Shown: piece by piece, positions 37,702 to 45,108 of the stretch
Layout of the letters: each line of letters starts with the position of its first letter
Position numbering within the stretch: position 1 is the stretch's first letter
Assembly (NCBI GenBank): GCA_051861545.1
Contig: JBIMKP010000017.1
Location: 22,888 to 86,887, forward strand
Reading direction: 5' to 3'
From: CAISCU01 sp051861545
GTDB taxonomy: Bacteria > Bacteroidota > Bacteroidia > UKL13-3
DNA: 64,000 bases
Notes under the pieces: model-generated
What the model was told of the DNA's origin: nothing
Databases searched by the model: none
What the model saw: the letters and a program-made list of their open reading frames with translations, nothing else
Position numbers and translations under genes: made by a program

Positions 37702-37905
37702 TGGGCGTTACCCCGCTTTCAAATTTCATTAGAAACAACATCCCATTTTCTAAATAAGCATTTGGGAAGCTACGAAAGCGGGGTCAGGCCATACTCTCCT
37801 ATCTTTTTTCTCTGATATTTATAAAATTGTAAAATCAATTTCCAATATCCACATTTCTGTTTGAGAGGAGAAAAAAGGATATCCGTTTCTGTCCTTAACG
37901 CGAAA
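37702..37905. repeat. Structured ~204-bp intergenic repeat element
   Basis: The element has nested inverted repeats. GCGTTA (37705-37710) and TAACGC (37896-37901) lie near its ends. ACCCCGCTTTC (37710-37720) pairs perfectly with GAAAGCGGGGT (37774-37784), and TTAGAAA (37729-37735) with TTTCTAA (37747-37753) inside. It contains TGGGCGTTACC, GGGTCAGGCC, AAAAAAGGAT and CCTTAACGC blocks in an order I recall from a dispersed intergenic repeat in Bacteroidota genomes. That resemblance is from memory, not from a search. Confidence 0.55.
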
Positions 37906-37943
37906 TCCTGCCCTAAGGGTGTTCCGTGAATCCAAGCATTTTT

Positions 37944-38000
37944 CGAAAGATGTTTCGCTGAAAAATCCTATTTGGAAAGATGTTCCGCCGAAACATCCTA
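37944..38000. repeat. Two 30-bp direct repeats with internal dyad
   Basis: The 27-base unit at 37944-37970 recurs at 37974-38000 with a few substitutions; both contain GAAAGATGTT and end in ATCCTA. The second copy carries GATGTT..AACATC, an internal inverted repeat. A partial earlier copy (GTTCCGTGAATCC) lies near 37921. Confidence 0.7.
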
Positions 38001-38006
38001 CATCTG

Positions 38007-38088
38007 TAATGGAAATTTTACTAGATATTTTTCCATTATAATAGAAATTTTACTAGAAATATTTCTACTATAACGGAAATTTTACTAG
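38007..38088. repeat. 32-bp iteron array upstream of the DUF4143 ATPase
   Basis: Three 18-base copies of TAAYRGAAATTTTACTAG start at 38007, 38039 and 38071, exactly 32 bp apart. The first two are followed by 14-base segments that form dyads with the repeat (ATGGAAA/TTTCCAT and TAGAAAT/ATTTCTA). The base changes in the arms compensate each other. The third copy merges with the -7 box at 38086. Confidence 0.85.
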
Positions 38089-38093
38089 TTTTG
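38086..38093 (+). promoter_or_regulatory. Candidate -7 box of the DUF4143 ATPase
   Basis: TAGTTTTG matches TAnnTTTG and ends only three bases before the ATG at 38097. Transcription would start at or next to the ATG, giving a leaderless message. The box is joined to the third 32-bp iteron, so proteins bound there should control initiation. Confidence 0.45.
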
Positions 38094-38096
38094 AAT

Positions 38097-39227
38097 ATGG
38101 ATTCATTCAGCAGAGATTTACAAAACCAATTAGAAAAATGGCTTTTCAAAGGAAAAGTGCTCGTTTTAATTGGTGCTCGTCAGGTTGGAAAAACCACTCT
38201 TTTGCAACAGATGTTTCAAAATAATAAAGAAACACTGTGGCTCAATGCCGATGAATCAACCATTAGAAACCGATTTGAAGAACTGAGTTTAAACAATATC
38301 AAATCAATCATTGGGAACTATAAAATTGTCATCATCGATGAAGTACAAAGAATAGCCAATGCAGGACTTTTACTTAAACTCATGGTTGACAATTTTAAAC
38401 AAACTCAATTTATTGCAACCGGTTCATCTTCCTTAGATATTTCAGAAAACATTTTTGAGCCATTAACAGGAAGACAAATCCAATTTCATTTGTATCCATT
38501 CTCTCTAAAAGAATTGTATGTTGGAAAATCAGATTTTGAAATTGAACAGGAACTGCCTTTTCATCTGGTATATGGCAATTACCCGGATGTTTGTAACAAT
38601 AGAGCAGATGCTGAAACGCTGATAAAAAATCTGAGCAATCAGTATTTATACAAAGATGTATTGGTATGGAAAGACATTAGAAAACCTGATTTACTCGACA
38701 AAATACTAAAATTAATTGCATATCAGATTGGTTCAGAAGTTTCAATTTTTGAGCTAGCCAATACACTTCAGGTAAAATCAGAAACTATTGAAAGTTATAT
38801 CAACTTGCTTGAAAAATCATTTGTGGTATTTCGATTGTCAGCCTATTCAACCAATGCCAGAAAAGAAGTAAGTAAAATGAACAAAATTTACTTCTGGGAC
38901 AATGGTGTAAGAAACGCAGTAATTGATAAAATGGAAGGTTTCAGTTTAAGAAATGATATTGGCCAATTATGGGAAAATTTTATGATAAGTGAGCGATTAA
39001 AAATGAACGCTTATTTTCATCCAAATGTCAAATCTTATTTCTGGAGAAATTACAACCAAAGTGAAGTTGATTATGTAGAAATTTTAAAGGAAGAAATTTG
39101 GGGTTTTGAATTGAAATGGAATACAATCAAAAACAACAAAATCAGCAAAGCCTTTACCAATATCTATCCTGATAGCAAAAACGAAATAATCAGCCCAAGA
39201 AATTTTACCGGTTTCTGTAGGATATAA
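38097..39227 (+). CDS. AAA (AAA_14) ATPase with DUF4143
   Basis: The protein is 376 residues. Walker A GARQVGKT lies at 26-33 and Walker B VIIDEVQRI near 82. FIATGSSSLDISE is the sensor region. A C-terminal DUF4143 domain begins near YLYKDVLVWKDIRKPDLL and contains YFWDNGVRNAVI. The family has nuclease-like C-terminal folds and is multiplied in many Bacteroidota; its cellular role is not established. The start is the ATG at 38097; a TTG two codons earlier overlaps the -7 box. It lies tail to tail with the second DUF4143 ATPase. The iterons upstream are unlike the inverted repeats of that second gene, so the two are separately controlled. Confidence 0.9.
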   Translation: MDSFSRDLQNQLEKWLFKGKVLVLIGARQVGKTTLLQQMFQNNKETLWLNADESTIRNRFEELSLNNIKSIIGNYKIVIIDEVQRIANAGLLLKLMVDNFKQTQFIATGSSSLDISENIFEPLTGRQIQFHLYPFSLKELYVGKSDFEIEQELPFHLVYGNYPDVCNNRADAETLIKNLSNQYLYKDVLVWKDIRKPDLLDKILKLIAYQIGSEVSIFELANTLQVKSETIESYINLLEKSFVVFRLSAYSTNARKEVSKMNKIYFWDNGVRNAVIDKMEGFSLRNDIGQLWENFMISERLKMNAYFHPNVKSYFWRNYNQSEVDYVEILKEEIWGFELKWNTIKNNKISKAFTNIYPDSKNEIISPRNFTGFCRI

Positions 39228-39303
39228 GCTCCAATTTCATTTTGATAATAAAAAGAAAAAAGATTATACATATAAATCTGTTTTCCAAACAACTACCTCT
39301 CTT

Positions 39304-39341
39304 ATTGACGAAAACCATCATTTTTAGCACTTTTCGTCAAT
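39304..39341. repeat. Inverted repeat, copy 1
   Basis: ATTGACGAAAA (39304-39314) and TTTTCGTCAAT (39331-39341) are perfect 11-bp arms around a 16-base spacer. It lies 91 bases beyond the stop of the leftward DUF4143 gene at 39432. The following ~150 bases are similar to those beside copy 3. Confidence 0.9.
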
Positions 39342-39431
39342 ACGGAGGATATATCACTATTTATCAGTACTTTAAAATAAATAATTTATACAAACCTAAA
39401 AAAAGAAATCTGTAAAAGTAAAATACCTGAG

Positions 39432-40634
39432 TTAGGTTAAAAGCCAGTCAATGATATTAATTTTTTGAACACCTTCAATATTGGCAGTATCGTAATCTAG
39501 GGTTAGCAAAAACTTTGGATAATTATCACGAATACTTCTAAAGGCCGAAATCTCCCTTTCGAAGGTTTTTTCATCACTTACAGTAAAAGCTACCTGGTAA
39601 TAAATTCTTTCATTGTTTGGTTTCTGAACTACAAAGTCAATCTCCTTATCATCATTCTTTCCTGTATAAATTTTACCTCCACGCCTAAGCAATTCAAAAT
39701 ACACAACGTTCTCCAATTTGCGTCCTAAATCAGAGTCGTATTTATTACTTGTAGTAATATTCTTTAAACCTAAATCAACTAAATAATACTTCTGATTTAA
39801 TGCCAACAATTCCTTTCCTTTAATATCATAACGCTGTGCTGGATAAATGATGTAAGAATTTGTTAGAAAATCCAAATACTTAATAATTGTATTGTGAGAA
39901 ATTGTCTTTTTAGATTTTTGATTAAGCGTTTCCGCAATATTATTGGGAGAAACAAAAGAACCTACACTATCAAATACAAAGCTTATTACACGTCGTAAAT
40001 TGTTTATATTTCGAAGTTTATAACGTTGAGCTATATCTTTTAAAACAACTGTATCATATATCGATTGCAAATAATCATTAACCAATTCATCATTGTGTAA
40101 AGCCAGATTAACGGCTTCGGGAAAACTACTCACATTCAGGTATTGTCGAAATAATTTGTCGGTATTAGTTTCTGCGATATATGCTTGCACATATTCAGCA
40201 AAAGAATAAGGTTGCACATTTATTGAGATATAACGTCCAGTAAGCAAAGTAGCTAATTCACTCGATAGTAAATAAGCATTTGAACCCGTTACATATAAAT
40301 CAATATTTTTCTTTGTGAATAAGCCATTAATTAGTTTTTCGAAATCATTCACCAACTGAACCTCATCTAAGAAAATATAATGAGTTGCATCCGAACTTAG
40401 TGATTTAGCAATTTCATCATAAAGTACTGTCCAATCTGTCAAATATAAATTTTCACGTTCTTCAAAATTCAGAAATACGATTTGTTCTTTGGCAACCCCA
40501 CCTGCTATCAACTCGTTTCTAAAAGCATCCAACAACGTCGATTTTCCACAACGTCTAATACCGGTAACAACCTTTATAAGTTTCTGGTCTTTAAGTTGTC
40601 GAAGTTTTTGAAGATAAATGTTTCTGTCAATCAT
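39432..40634 (-). CDS. AAA (AAA_14) ATPase with DUF4143
   Basis: The 400-residue protein has Walker A GIRRCGKST (25-33), Walker B YIFLDEVQLV (~86-95), sensor LYVTGSNAYLLSSE and GRYISINVQPYSF. A DUF4143 domain follows (DTVVLKDIAQRYKLRN, YLVDLGLKNI, then the nuclease-like ENVVYFELLRRGG..YTGKNDDKEIDFV). It ends FLLTLDYD...VQKINIIDWLLT. It is only distantly related to the DUF4143 protein at 38097. Two C-terminal fragments matching its end lie just upstream (40822, 41184). A -7 box and an inverted repeat precede it, and a second copy of the repeat follows it. Confidence 0.9.
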   Translation of the reverse strand: MIDRNIYLQKLRQLKDQKLIKVVTGIRRCGKSTLLDAFRNELIAGGVAKEQIVFLNFEERENLYLTDWTVLYDEIAKSLSSDATHYIFLDEVQLVNDFEKLINGLFTKKNIDLYVTGSNAYLLSSELATLLTGRYISINVQPYSFAEYVQAYIAETNTDKLFRQYLNVSSFPEAVNLALHNDELVNDYLQSIYDTVVLKDIAQRYKLRNINNLRRVISFVFDSVGSFVSPNNIAETLNQKSKKTISHNTIIKYLDFLTNSYIIYPAQRYDIKGKELLALNQKYYLVDLGLKNITTSNKYDSDLGRKLENVVYFELLRRGGKIYTGKNDDKEIDFVVQKPNNERIYYQVAFTVSDEKTFEREISAFRSIRDNYPKFLLTLDYDTANIEGVQKINIIDWLLT

Positions 40635-40665
40635 CTGCCGAAAAATTCTATTACATTGTTTTTCA

Positions 40666-40673
40666 CAAAGTTA
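40666..40673 (-). promoter_or_regulatory. Candidate -7 box of the second DUF4143 ATPase
   Basis: The minus strand reads TAACTTTG, matching TAnnTTTG, 32 bases upstream of the ATG at 40634. The inverted repeat at 40682-40719 covers the region where the -33 element and an operator would lie. Confidence 0.5.
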
Positions 40674-40681
40674 AGCTTCTT

Positions 40682-40719
40682 ATTGACGAAAACCATCATT
40701 TTTATCACTTTTCGTCAAT
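40682..40719. repeat. Inverted repeat, copy 2 (likely operator)
   Basis: ATTGACGAAAA (40682-40692) and TTTTCGTCAAT (40709-40719) are the same arms as copy 1, with the same 16-base spacer, which differs at one position. It begins nine bases upstream of the -7 box of the DUF4143 ATPase. Confidence 0.9.
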
Positions 40720-40821
40720 AAGGAGCTTAAAACATTACTTATCAATGCATTACAATACTTTCAACTAAAGAAATAACAGGTAGAATATTTTAAAAAATAC
40801 TTACTTATAGATTTTAATTTA

Positions 40822-40938
40822 CTATTCACCTTTAATAAGCCAATCGATTGCGTTTACTTTTTTTATCCTATTATAAGTACCATTGTCGTAATCCATGGTT
40901 ATTAAACGTTTTTCGTGAAAATTGACAGCAGCAAGTTA
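40822..40938 (-). pseudogene. C-terminal remnant of a DUF4143 ATPase (A)
   Basis: A 38-codon open stretch on the minus strand, stopped at both ends, reads HEKRLITMDYDNGTY then IKKVNAIDWLIKGE and a stop. It aligns with the end of the intact ATPase at 39432 (YPKFLLTLDYD, QKINIIDWLLT). Nothing of the rest of the gene is present. It lies 140 bases from the start of inverted repeat copy 2, close to the spacing at the intact gene (128). Confidence 0.8.
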
Positions 40939-41057
40939 ATGAAAATCCTAAAACTTCTAATTCATACGTACTTTTAGGATTTTGAATGATCGTTTTAGTA
41001 GTTTAAGTTAAGACTATCCTTGTGTAAAATTGTTAAAGCTAAATGCAAGCACTTCCT

Positions 41058-41094
41058 ATTGATGAAAACCTAACTTTTAGACATTCTCGCTAAT
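41058..41094. repeat. Inverted repeat, copy 3 (degenerate)
   Basis: ATTGATGAAAA (41058-41068) and TTCTCGCTAAT (41084-41094) are mutated versions of the arms in copies 1 and 2. The flanking sequence (ACTATTTATCAGCACTTTAA) closely matches that beside copy 1. Confidence 0.75.
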
Positions 41095-41183
41095 AAGGAG
41101 CATATCTTACTATTTATCAGCACTTTAAAATGAACAATTTAAACATGCTAAAGAAACAAATCTATTAAAGTAAAATCGAAGAA

Positions 41184-41255
41184 TTAGGTTAAAATCCAAT
41201 CCATGCCAATCCTTTTTTGAACACCTTCAATATCAAATCCAAGTTTCAATTGTAT
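41184..41255 (-). pseudogene. C-terminal remnant of a DUF4143 ATPase (B)
   Basis: The minus strand reads IQLKLGFDIEGVQKRIGMD then WILT and a stop, matching the intact gene's IEGVQKINIIDWLLT; IEGVQK is identical. The similarity continues past the stop through ~130 bases to the inverted repeat. The stop lies 126 bases from repeat copy 3, against 128 at the intact gene. Only the last ~24 codons remain. Confidence 0.75.
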
Positions 41256-41268
41256 TTTATTAAAAGAA

Positions 41269-41490
41269 CTAATCATCTTTCAAAACGGAATGACTGCCAG
41301 AATAATCTATATAAAGTTCAGTTAAAGAATTAAAATAGGCTTCTAATTCTTCTAACCTTATTCCTTTTCTATTGCTATCATTTAATCTTAATGGCATCTC
41401 ATTAATGTATTTTAATAATTCAGGAAAATCATCACGTATTTTATTTAAAATACCCAAAATAGCCTGTTCATACTGATTTTCTGTTTTCAT
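41269..41490 (-). CDS. Small helical protein of unknown function
   Basis: The 73-residue acidic protein starts at an ATG at 41490 (MKTENQYEQAILGILNKIRD). It looks all-helical, with FPELLKYINEMPLRLND and LEELEAYFNSLTELYIDYS, and has no signal peptide or membrane segment. I recall similar short proteins of this pattern in Bacteroidota, but no function. Its stop lies within 15 bases of remnant B of the DUF4143 array, so it may have been the gene upstream of a former ATPase copy. About 220 bases without features separate it from the SOUL gene. Confidence 0.65.
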   Translation of the reverse strand: MKTENQYEQAILGILNKIRDDFPELLKYINEMPLRLNDSNRKGIRLEELEAYFNSLTELYIDYSGSHSVLKDD

Positions 41491-41712
41491 TTTTGAGATT
41501 GCTTATTCTTCTAAATTTACTTGATGTTTAATTTTTAAAATTTGTTCTATTGATAATTCTTCAAAATAAAACTGAACAAAAATCCTCAACATATGAATCA
41601 AGAGTCTAAAATCTAATGAGTAGATTTATAAAAACTAAATGCGATTTCTTCTTCTATATTTCTACGAAAATTCAATGAATTTAAAGCAGAATAAAATTCA
41701 TAAAAAACCAAA

Positions 41713-42342
41713 TTAGTTTGCTTTATTTATTGAGAAATCATGACTGAACTCATTAGGATTTAAGCTAACAATTATTTCGTTTCTTCTACCAAACAATTGA
41801 TAAGGCGGATTATATCCCAATAACCTAAAATTACCGAAATAAGAAATTCCTCTTTTATCCAAAAGTTGTTTAAGTTCTGCTTTGTATTTATTAATATTTG
41901 ATGCATTCGCAAAACCTCCAAACTGAATTACTGCTACGTATTCTGGCTCCATTATTTGAAGTTGAACTTCTGAATTATTAGGCTTAGGCAAGTCTTCTTT
42001 CTTAAAATTAGAAGGCATTACAAATGACATTGTAGAAATAGTATCGCCAATATCCATGTGAACAGGAGAAGTCATGGCTATTTGTTTATTCTCATGATTG
42101 CCTCCGAAAATATATTTTGCTAATTTCCCAAATCCCGAACTTCCCAAATCACGGTATGATTTTGAAGTTGAAAATATTTTAGCCATAACAGATGAAGGAT
42201 AATATCTTACTTCAAACTCCTTTTCAGTAAGAATAACTTCATAAGATTGGGATTCTGTTTTGTTTGTTAGCATCACCACATAAAATTGGAGTAAAACAAA
42301 TAATACCAAGAGTGAAATTGCTATGATTAATAATACTTTCAT
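41713..42342 (-). CDS. SOUL-family heme-binding protein
   Basis: The 209-residue protein has an N-terminal membrane anchor (LLIIAISLLVLFVLLQFYVVML) and then a SOUL domain: YEVILTEKEFEVRYYPSSVMA, the conserved IAMTSPVHMDI and MSFVMPSNF, and a C-terminal FRLLGYNPPYQLFGRRNEI. SOUL/HBP proteins bind heme or porphyrin in a beta-barrel-like fold, but ligand binding varies across the family. It is probably anchored in the inner membrane facing the periplasm. It follows a six-TM membrane protein gene by eight bases, so the pair is an operon. Confidence 0.92.
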   Translation of the reverse strand: MKVLLIIAISLLVLFVLLQFYVVMLTNKTESQSYEVILTEKEFEVRYYPSSVMAKIFSTSKSYRDLGSSGFGKLAKYIFGGNHENKQIAMTSPVHMDIGDTISTMSFVMPSNFKKEDLPKPNNSEVQLQIMEPEYVAVIQFGGFANASNINKYKAELKQLLDKRGISYFGNFRLLGYNPPYQLFGRRNEIIVSLNPNEFSHDFSINKAN

Positions 42343-42350
42343 TACATAAA

Positions 42351-42887
42351 CTATTTAATTTCTTCGATTGACTGTCCTGCCCTCATAACTGGTACATAGA
42401 GTAAGATATTTACACCAACAATAATAAATAATACACCAAATATCTCGAGCGTAAAGGCTGTATAGTGTAATGCTGTAATTGTACCAATACCTATTGCGAA
42501 ACCTAGTATGGCTCTAATTAAAACAATTTTAAACACCGCTTTTTGCCCTAGATTGAATAACCAATTACAAAATATTATTTCTGAAAATGCATAGAATATA
42601 AATAAAAATGCAGTTATCGAAACTAATTTCTCCATTGAATCTCCAAATAAAATGAGAGCAATTCCATAAACTAACATTGCCAAAGCATGCATCTCATGAT
42701 ATAAAAATTGAACATGCTTTCTTTGGCTAGTAAATGCAGTAATAAATGCAAAAATAGCTCCAATAATCAAACTTATACTTAAGCTATTTTTGATAATTTG
42801 TATTGAACTGTTCTTAGAAATTAAAAGAAATATTCCTACCAGAATTGTGATTGCACCATAAAAGTACATTGGAAAGTGTTTTTTCAT
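42351..42887 (-). CDS. Six-TM membrane protein, DUF308/HdeD-like
   Basis: The 178-residue protein is almost entirely six hydrophobic helices in three pairs (YFYGAITILVGIFLLIS, ISLIIGAIFAFITAF, ALAMLVYGIALILFG, ITAFLFIFYAFSEIIFC, IVLIRAILGFAIGIGTI, FGVLFIIVGVNILLYVPV). This pattern resembles DUF308/HdeD proteins, though identity to the family cannot be confirmed by eye. The downstream SOUL gene begins eight bases after its stop, so they are co-transcribed. Function is unknown. Confidence 0.8.
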   Translation of the reverse strand: MKKHFPMYFYGAITILVGIFLLISKNSSIQIIKNSLSISLIIGAIFAFITAFTSQRKHVQFLYHEMHALAMLVYGIALILFGDSMEKLVSITAFLFIFYAFSEIIFCNWLFNLGQKAVFKIVLIRAILGFAIGIGTITALHYTAFTLEIFGVLFIIVGVNILLYVPVMRAGQSIEEIK

Positions 42888-43412
42888 GTTATAATCATAT
42901 TATTTGAACCTCGCAGAACTAATCATTAAAGCTTTTTTGAGTAATAGAAAAGGAGTTCAATTGTATAAACCCAGCCTATCCAATATGATTATCAGGCCAA
43001 CAACATTTTTAAAAACATTAGCTGCTTTAATTTTTCAGCGTAAGTGTCTATTAAACTTGCTAAAGAAATAACTCCATCTTTTCCTGAAACTCCGAAATCT
43101 TCAGCATTCAATAACAGTTTCCATTGAAGTGCATCTTGGAACTCCATTAGTAATTCTAGATTATTTTTCAAATTATATACGGTTTAAGCGACCTTTCCTA
43201 TAAGACAAAGTTGGGCATACTTGATGCCAATATCCTTACATAATTAATAATTAGGTTTATAACATTCACAGATTCAGGCTTCCCTAATTTATTGCAGTTG
43301 CATTATTTAAAAATTTACTTGAGTTAAAATCAAATTTGTAAAGGAATACTCCTTTAACATTCGATAGAAGTATTAGAAAACCCATTAAAAGTACCCGAAT
43401 TTTACTACAAAT
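42888..43412. other. Long gap with one short open frame
   Basis: These 525 bases hold one 59-codon frame at 42992-43171, listed separately. The rest is AT-rich with no hairpin, promoter box or repeat I can support. Confidence 0.6.
42992..43171 (-). CDS. Possible small protein or gene fragment
   Basis: A TTG-started frame encodes 59 residues (51 from the ATG at 43147). The sequence has protein-like composition (MEFQDALQWKLLLNAEDFGV, then SGKDGVISLASLIDTYAEKL) and looks soluble and helical. A stop lies upstream, so no longer gene is possible without a frameshift. No promoter or start signal is convincing. It may be the 3' remnant of a lost gene in this decayed accessory region. Confidence 0.3.
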   Translation of the reverse strand: MKNNLELLMEFQDALQWKLLLNAEDFGVSGKDGVISLASLIDTYAEKLKQLMFLKMLLA

Positions 43413-44753
43413 CTATTTCAAAGATTCAATCCAGTTTTTAATATCAATAATCACAAACTCCGGCACATTGCTGGCTCTTAAATATTCTTTGGGACTTGAT
43501 AATTTACCTCCGTTTCCTTCCATAAACAAATGGTTCAAAGCTGGGTAAGATTTAAAACTAAAATTCGATTTTCCTGAGCAAGTACTTTTCCATAATTCGT
43601 AATCTTTCATAAGCACCTGGTAATCTCTTTCACCTTGTAATACCAAAACCGGTTTTTTAATTTGTGGAGCCAATACTGCTGGTTTATAAGATGCCAAATA
43701 CTTCCAATAATTTACAGTATAAGGACCTAAAACTGAATCATTACTTGAAACATTTGAAATTTGCGGTGAAAGAGAGTTCCACATTTTTCTTTTAATCTTG
43801 AGAATTTCCAATGAATCGTTGGCATCCATGGTTTCAAATGAACTCAAATAATCTATTTGCTCCATTGCTAATTCAGGTATTTGCCTAAGCGTTCCTGCTA
43901 ATGAAATAAAACCTGCTAAAGATTTAAACTCCTTGTTGAACAATGGAACTAAATAACCACCTTGACTATGTCCCATGATATAAATACGTTTGGTATCAAA
44001 ATCCTTTCTCTTTTTTAATATGGATAAAATTTCTTTTAAATCTTGTAAATACTCAGTTTTAATATCAAAAGCAGTTTCTCCTTTATTATCATTTTCAATC
44101 AAATCTTTTTGGTATTGATAAGTCCTTTTATCGTAACGAAAGCTAGCAATTCCTTTTGATGCCAATCCCCAAGCTAAGTCTTTGTATATTTTATTCGGCC
44201 CCATTGAACAATCTTTGTCGATGCCACCCGAACCTGCAACAATGATTATTAAAGGAGCATCATTCTTCGATTTAGGTATACTTAATTTACCGGAATTTTT
44301 ATAAGCAGGAGCTCCAAAATTGATACGAAACTCATTGAATAATTCTGTATTAACATAATTGGCTGGAGAATAAGGAACATCACCAGGTTGAATAAACATT
44401 CCAGCTACTTGATTTATAGAATCAAATACCAATAAAAGTGTAATTTTTCCTCCCTCAAATTCAACGGCCCTAAGCGTTCTAATAAACGCATCTTGCTTTT
44501 CAAGAATAAGTTCCCCTGACTTTTTAATAGCACCATACGACATAGCAACCTGCCCCCACACACCTTCTAATTGAGAAGCATCAAATTGGCGTTTCATTGT
44601 TGGGTCGAACAAGGTAGTAACTGAATCAAATTTCTCTTGTTGAAACCAATTAAAAATCAAATCGGCTCTTTTTTTAATTTCAGCATCTTGTGATTGTGCC
44701 GTTAAACTAAATAGTGTAAGAAATAGTATTGGCAACAGACGAATGATTTTCAT
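43413..44753 (-). CDS. Secreted alpha/beta hydrolase with N-terminal DUF3887
   Basis: The 446-residue protein has a signal peptide (MKIIRLLPILFLTLFSLTAQ), a DUF3887 domain at ~25-120 (ADLIFNWFQQEKFDSVTTLF), and a serine hydrolase domain. The nucleophile lies in GHSQGGYLVP, the oxyanion region in IIIVAGSGGIDKD, the acid in VLQGERDYQV and the His in LNHLFMEG. Close relatives are periplasmic esterases or peptidase-like hydrolases; the substrate is unknown. An ATG at 44762 would add three residues. It is monocistronic. Confidence 0.88.
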   Translation of the reverse strand: MKIIRLLPILFLTLFSLTAQSQDAEIKKRADLIFNWFQQEKFDSVTTLFDPTMKRQFDASQLEGVWGQVAMSYGAIKKSGELILEKQDAFIRTLRAVEFEGGKITLLLVFDSINQVAGMFIQPGDVPYSPANYVNTELFNEFRINFGAPAYKNSGKLSIPKSKNDAPLIIIVAGSGGIDKDCSMGPNKIYKDLAWGLASKGIASFRYDKRTYQYQKDLIENDNKGETAFDIKTEYLQDLKEILSILKKRKDFDTKRIYIMGHSQGGYLVPLFNKEFKSLAGFISLAGTLRQIPELAMEQIDYLSSFETMDANDSLEILKIKRKMWNSLSPQISNVSSNDSVLGPYTVNYWKYLASYKPAVLAPQIKKPVLVLQGERDYQVLMKDYELWKSTCSGKSNFSFKSYPALNHLFMEGNGGKLSSPKEYLRASNVPEFVIIDIKNWIESLK

Positions 44754-45108
44754 TTGATTCATTTTAGATACAAATTAACAGAAATAAAATGAGAAGCAAG
44801 ATGGCGGTTGGCCTTTTGCTGCGGCTTTTGGCTTTAGATTCTGATGAATTGAACATTTGCATTTCTAATAGTTTTTACTTTCCCCAATCTTAGCAAGCCC
44901 TTCTGGGTCGAATATTCGCCTAAAACATTATTTCTATAAACATTTGAACCCACAAGGTTCATGGGAAAAACACTGTTTATTTCATGAAAAAGCAAAAAAG
45001 CTGCTCCGAAACGAAGCAGCTTTTAACAACAATCAAAAAAACAATCAGAGAAACATGAAATCATCCAAACAAGATTTGGTATACCCCTAAACCAAACCCT
45101 GAATATTT
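44754..45108. other. Gap between hydrolase and tonB genes
   Basis: About 355 bases. A terminator for tonB lies at 44996-45024. A GCTGCGGCTTTTGGC-type stretch near 44818-44832 resembles the GGC-rich short repeats at 53989-54392. Nothing else is supported. Confidence 0.5.
44996..45024 (-). terminator. Terminator of tonB
   Basis: AAAAGCTGCT (44996-45005) pairs with AGCAGCTTTT (45015-45024). On the minus strand the stem is followed by a T-run. It lies ~85 bases beyond the stop at 45109. Confidence 0.8.

Larger units (their letters stand above)
37685..38096. other. Repeat-rich intergenic region
   Basis: These 412 bases between dusB and the DUF4143 ATPase hold no gene. They are almost filled by three repeat structures listed separately: a ~204-bp structured element, a pair of 30-bp repeats and a 32-bp iteron array that runs into the promoter. 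Confidence 0.85.
40635..41268. other. Decayed DUF4143 array
   Basis: This 634-base gap contains, in order, the promoter and inverted repeat of the ATPase, the C-terminal remnant at 40822, a degenerate inverted repeat at 41058 and the remnant at 41184, each listed separately. About 120 bases (40939-41057) show no recognisable feature. Confidence 0.75.

Noticed and set aside
37944..38088. Possible CRISPR-like array in the repeat-rich gap
   Set aside because: There are only two to three copies of each unit, the segments between the iterons are themselves palindromic partners of the repeats rather than unique spacers, and no cas gene is nearby.
39301..41271. Integron-like cassette array
   Set aside because: Gene tails plus inverted repeats look superficially like cassettes, but the repeats lack attC features, all cassettes are one gene family, and no integrase is present.
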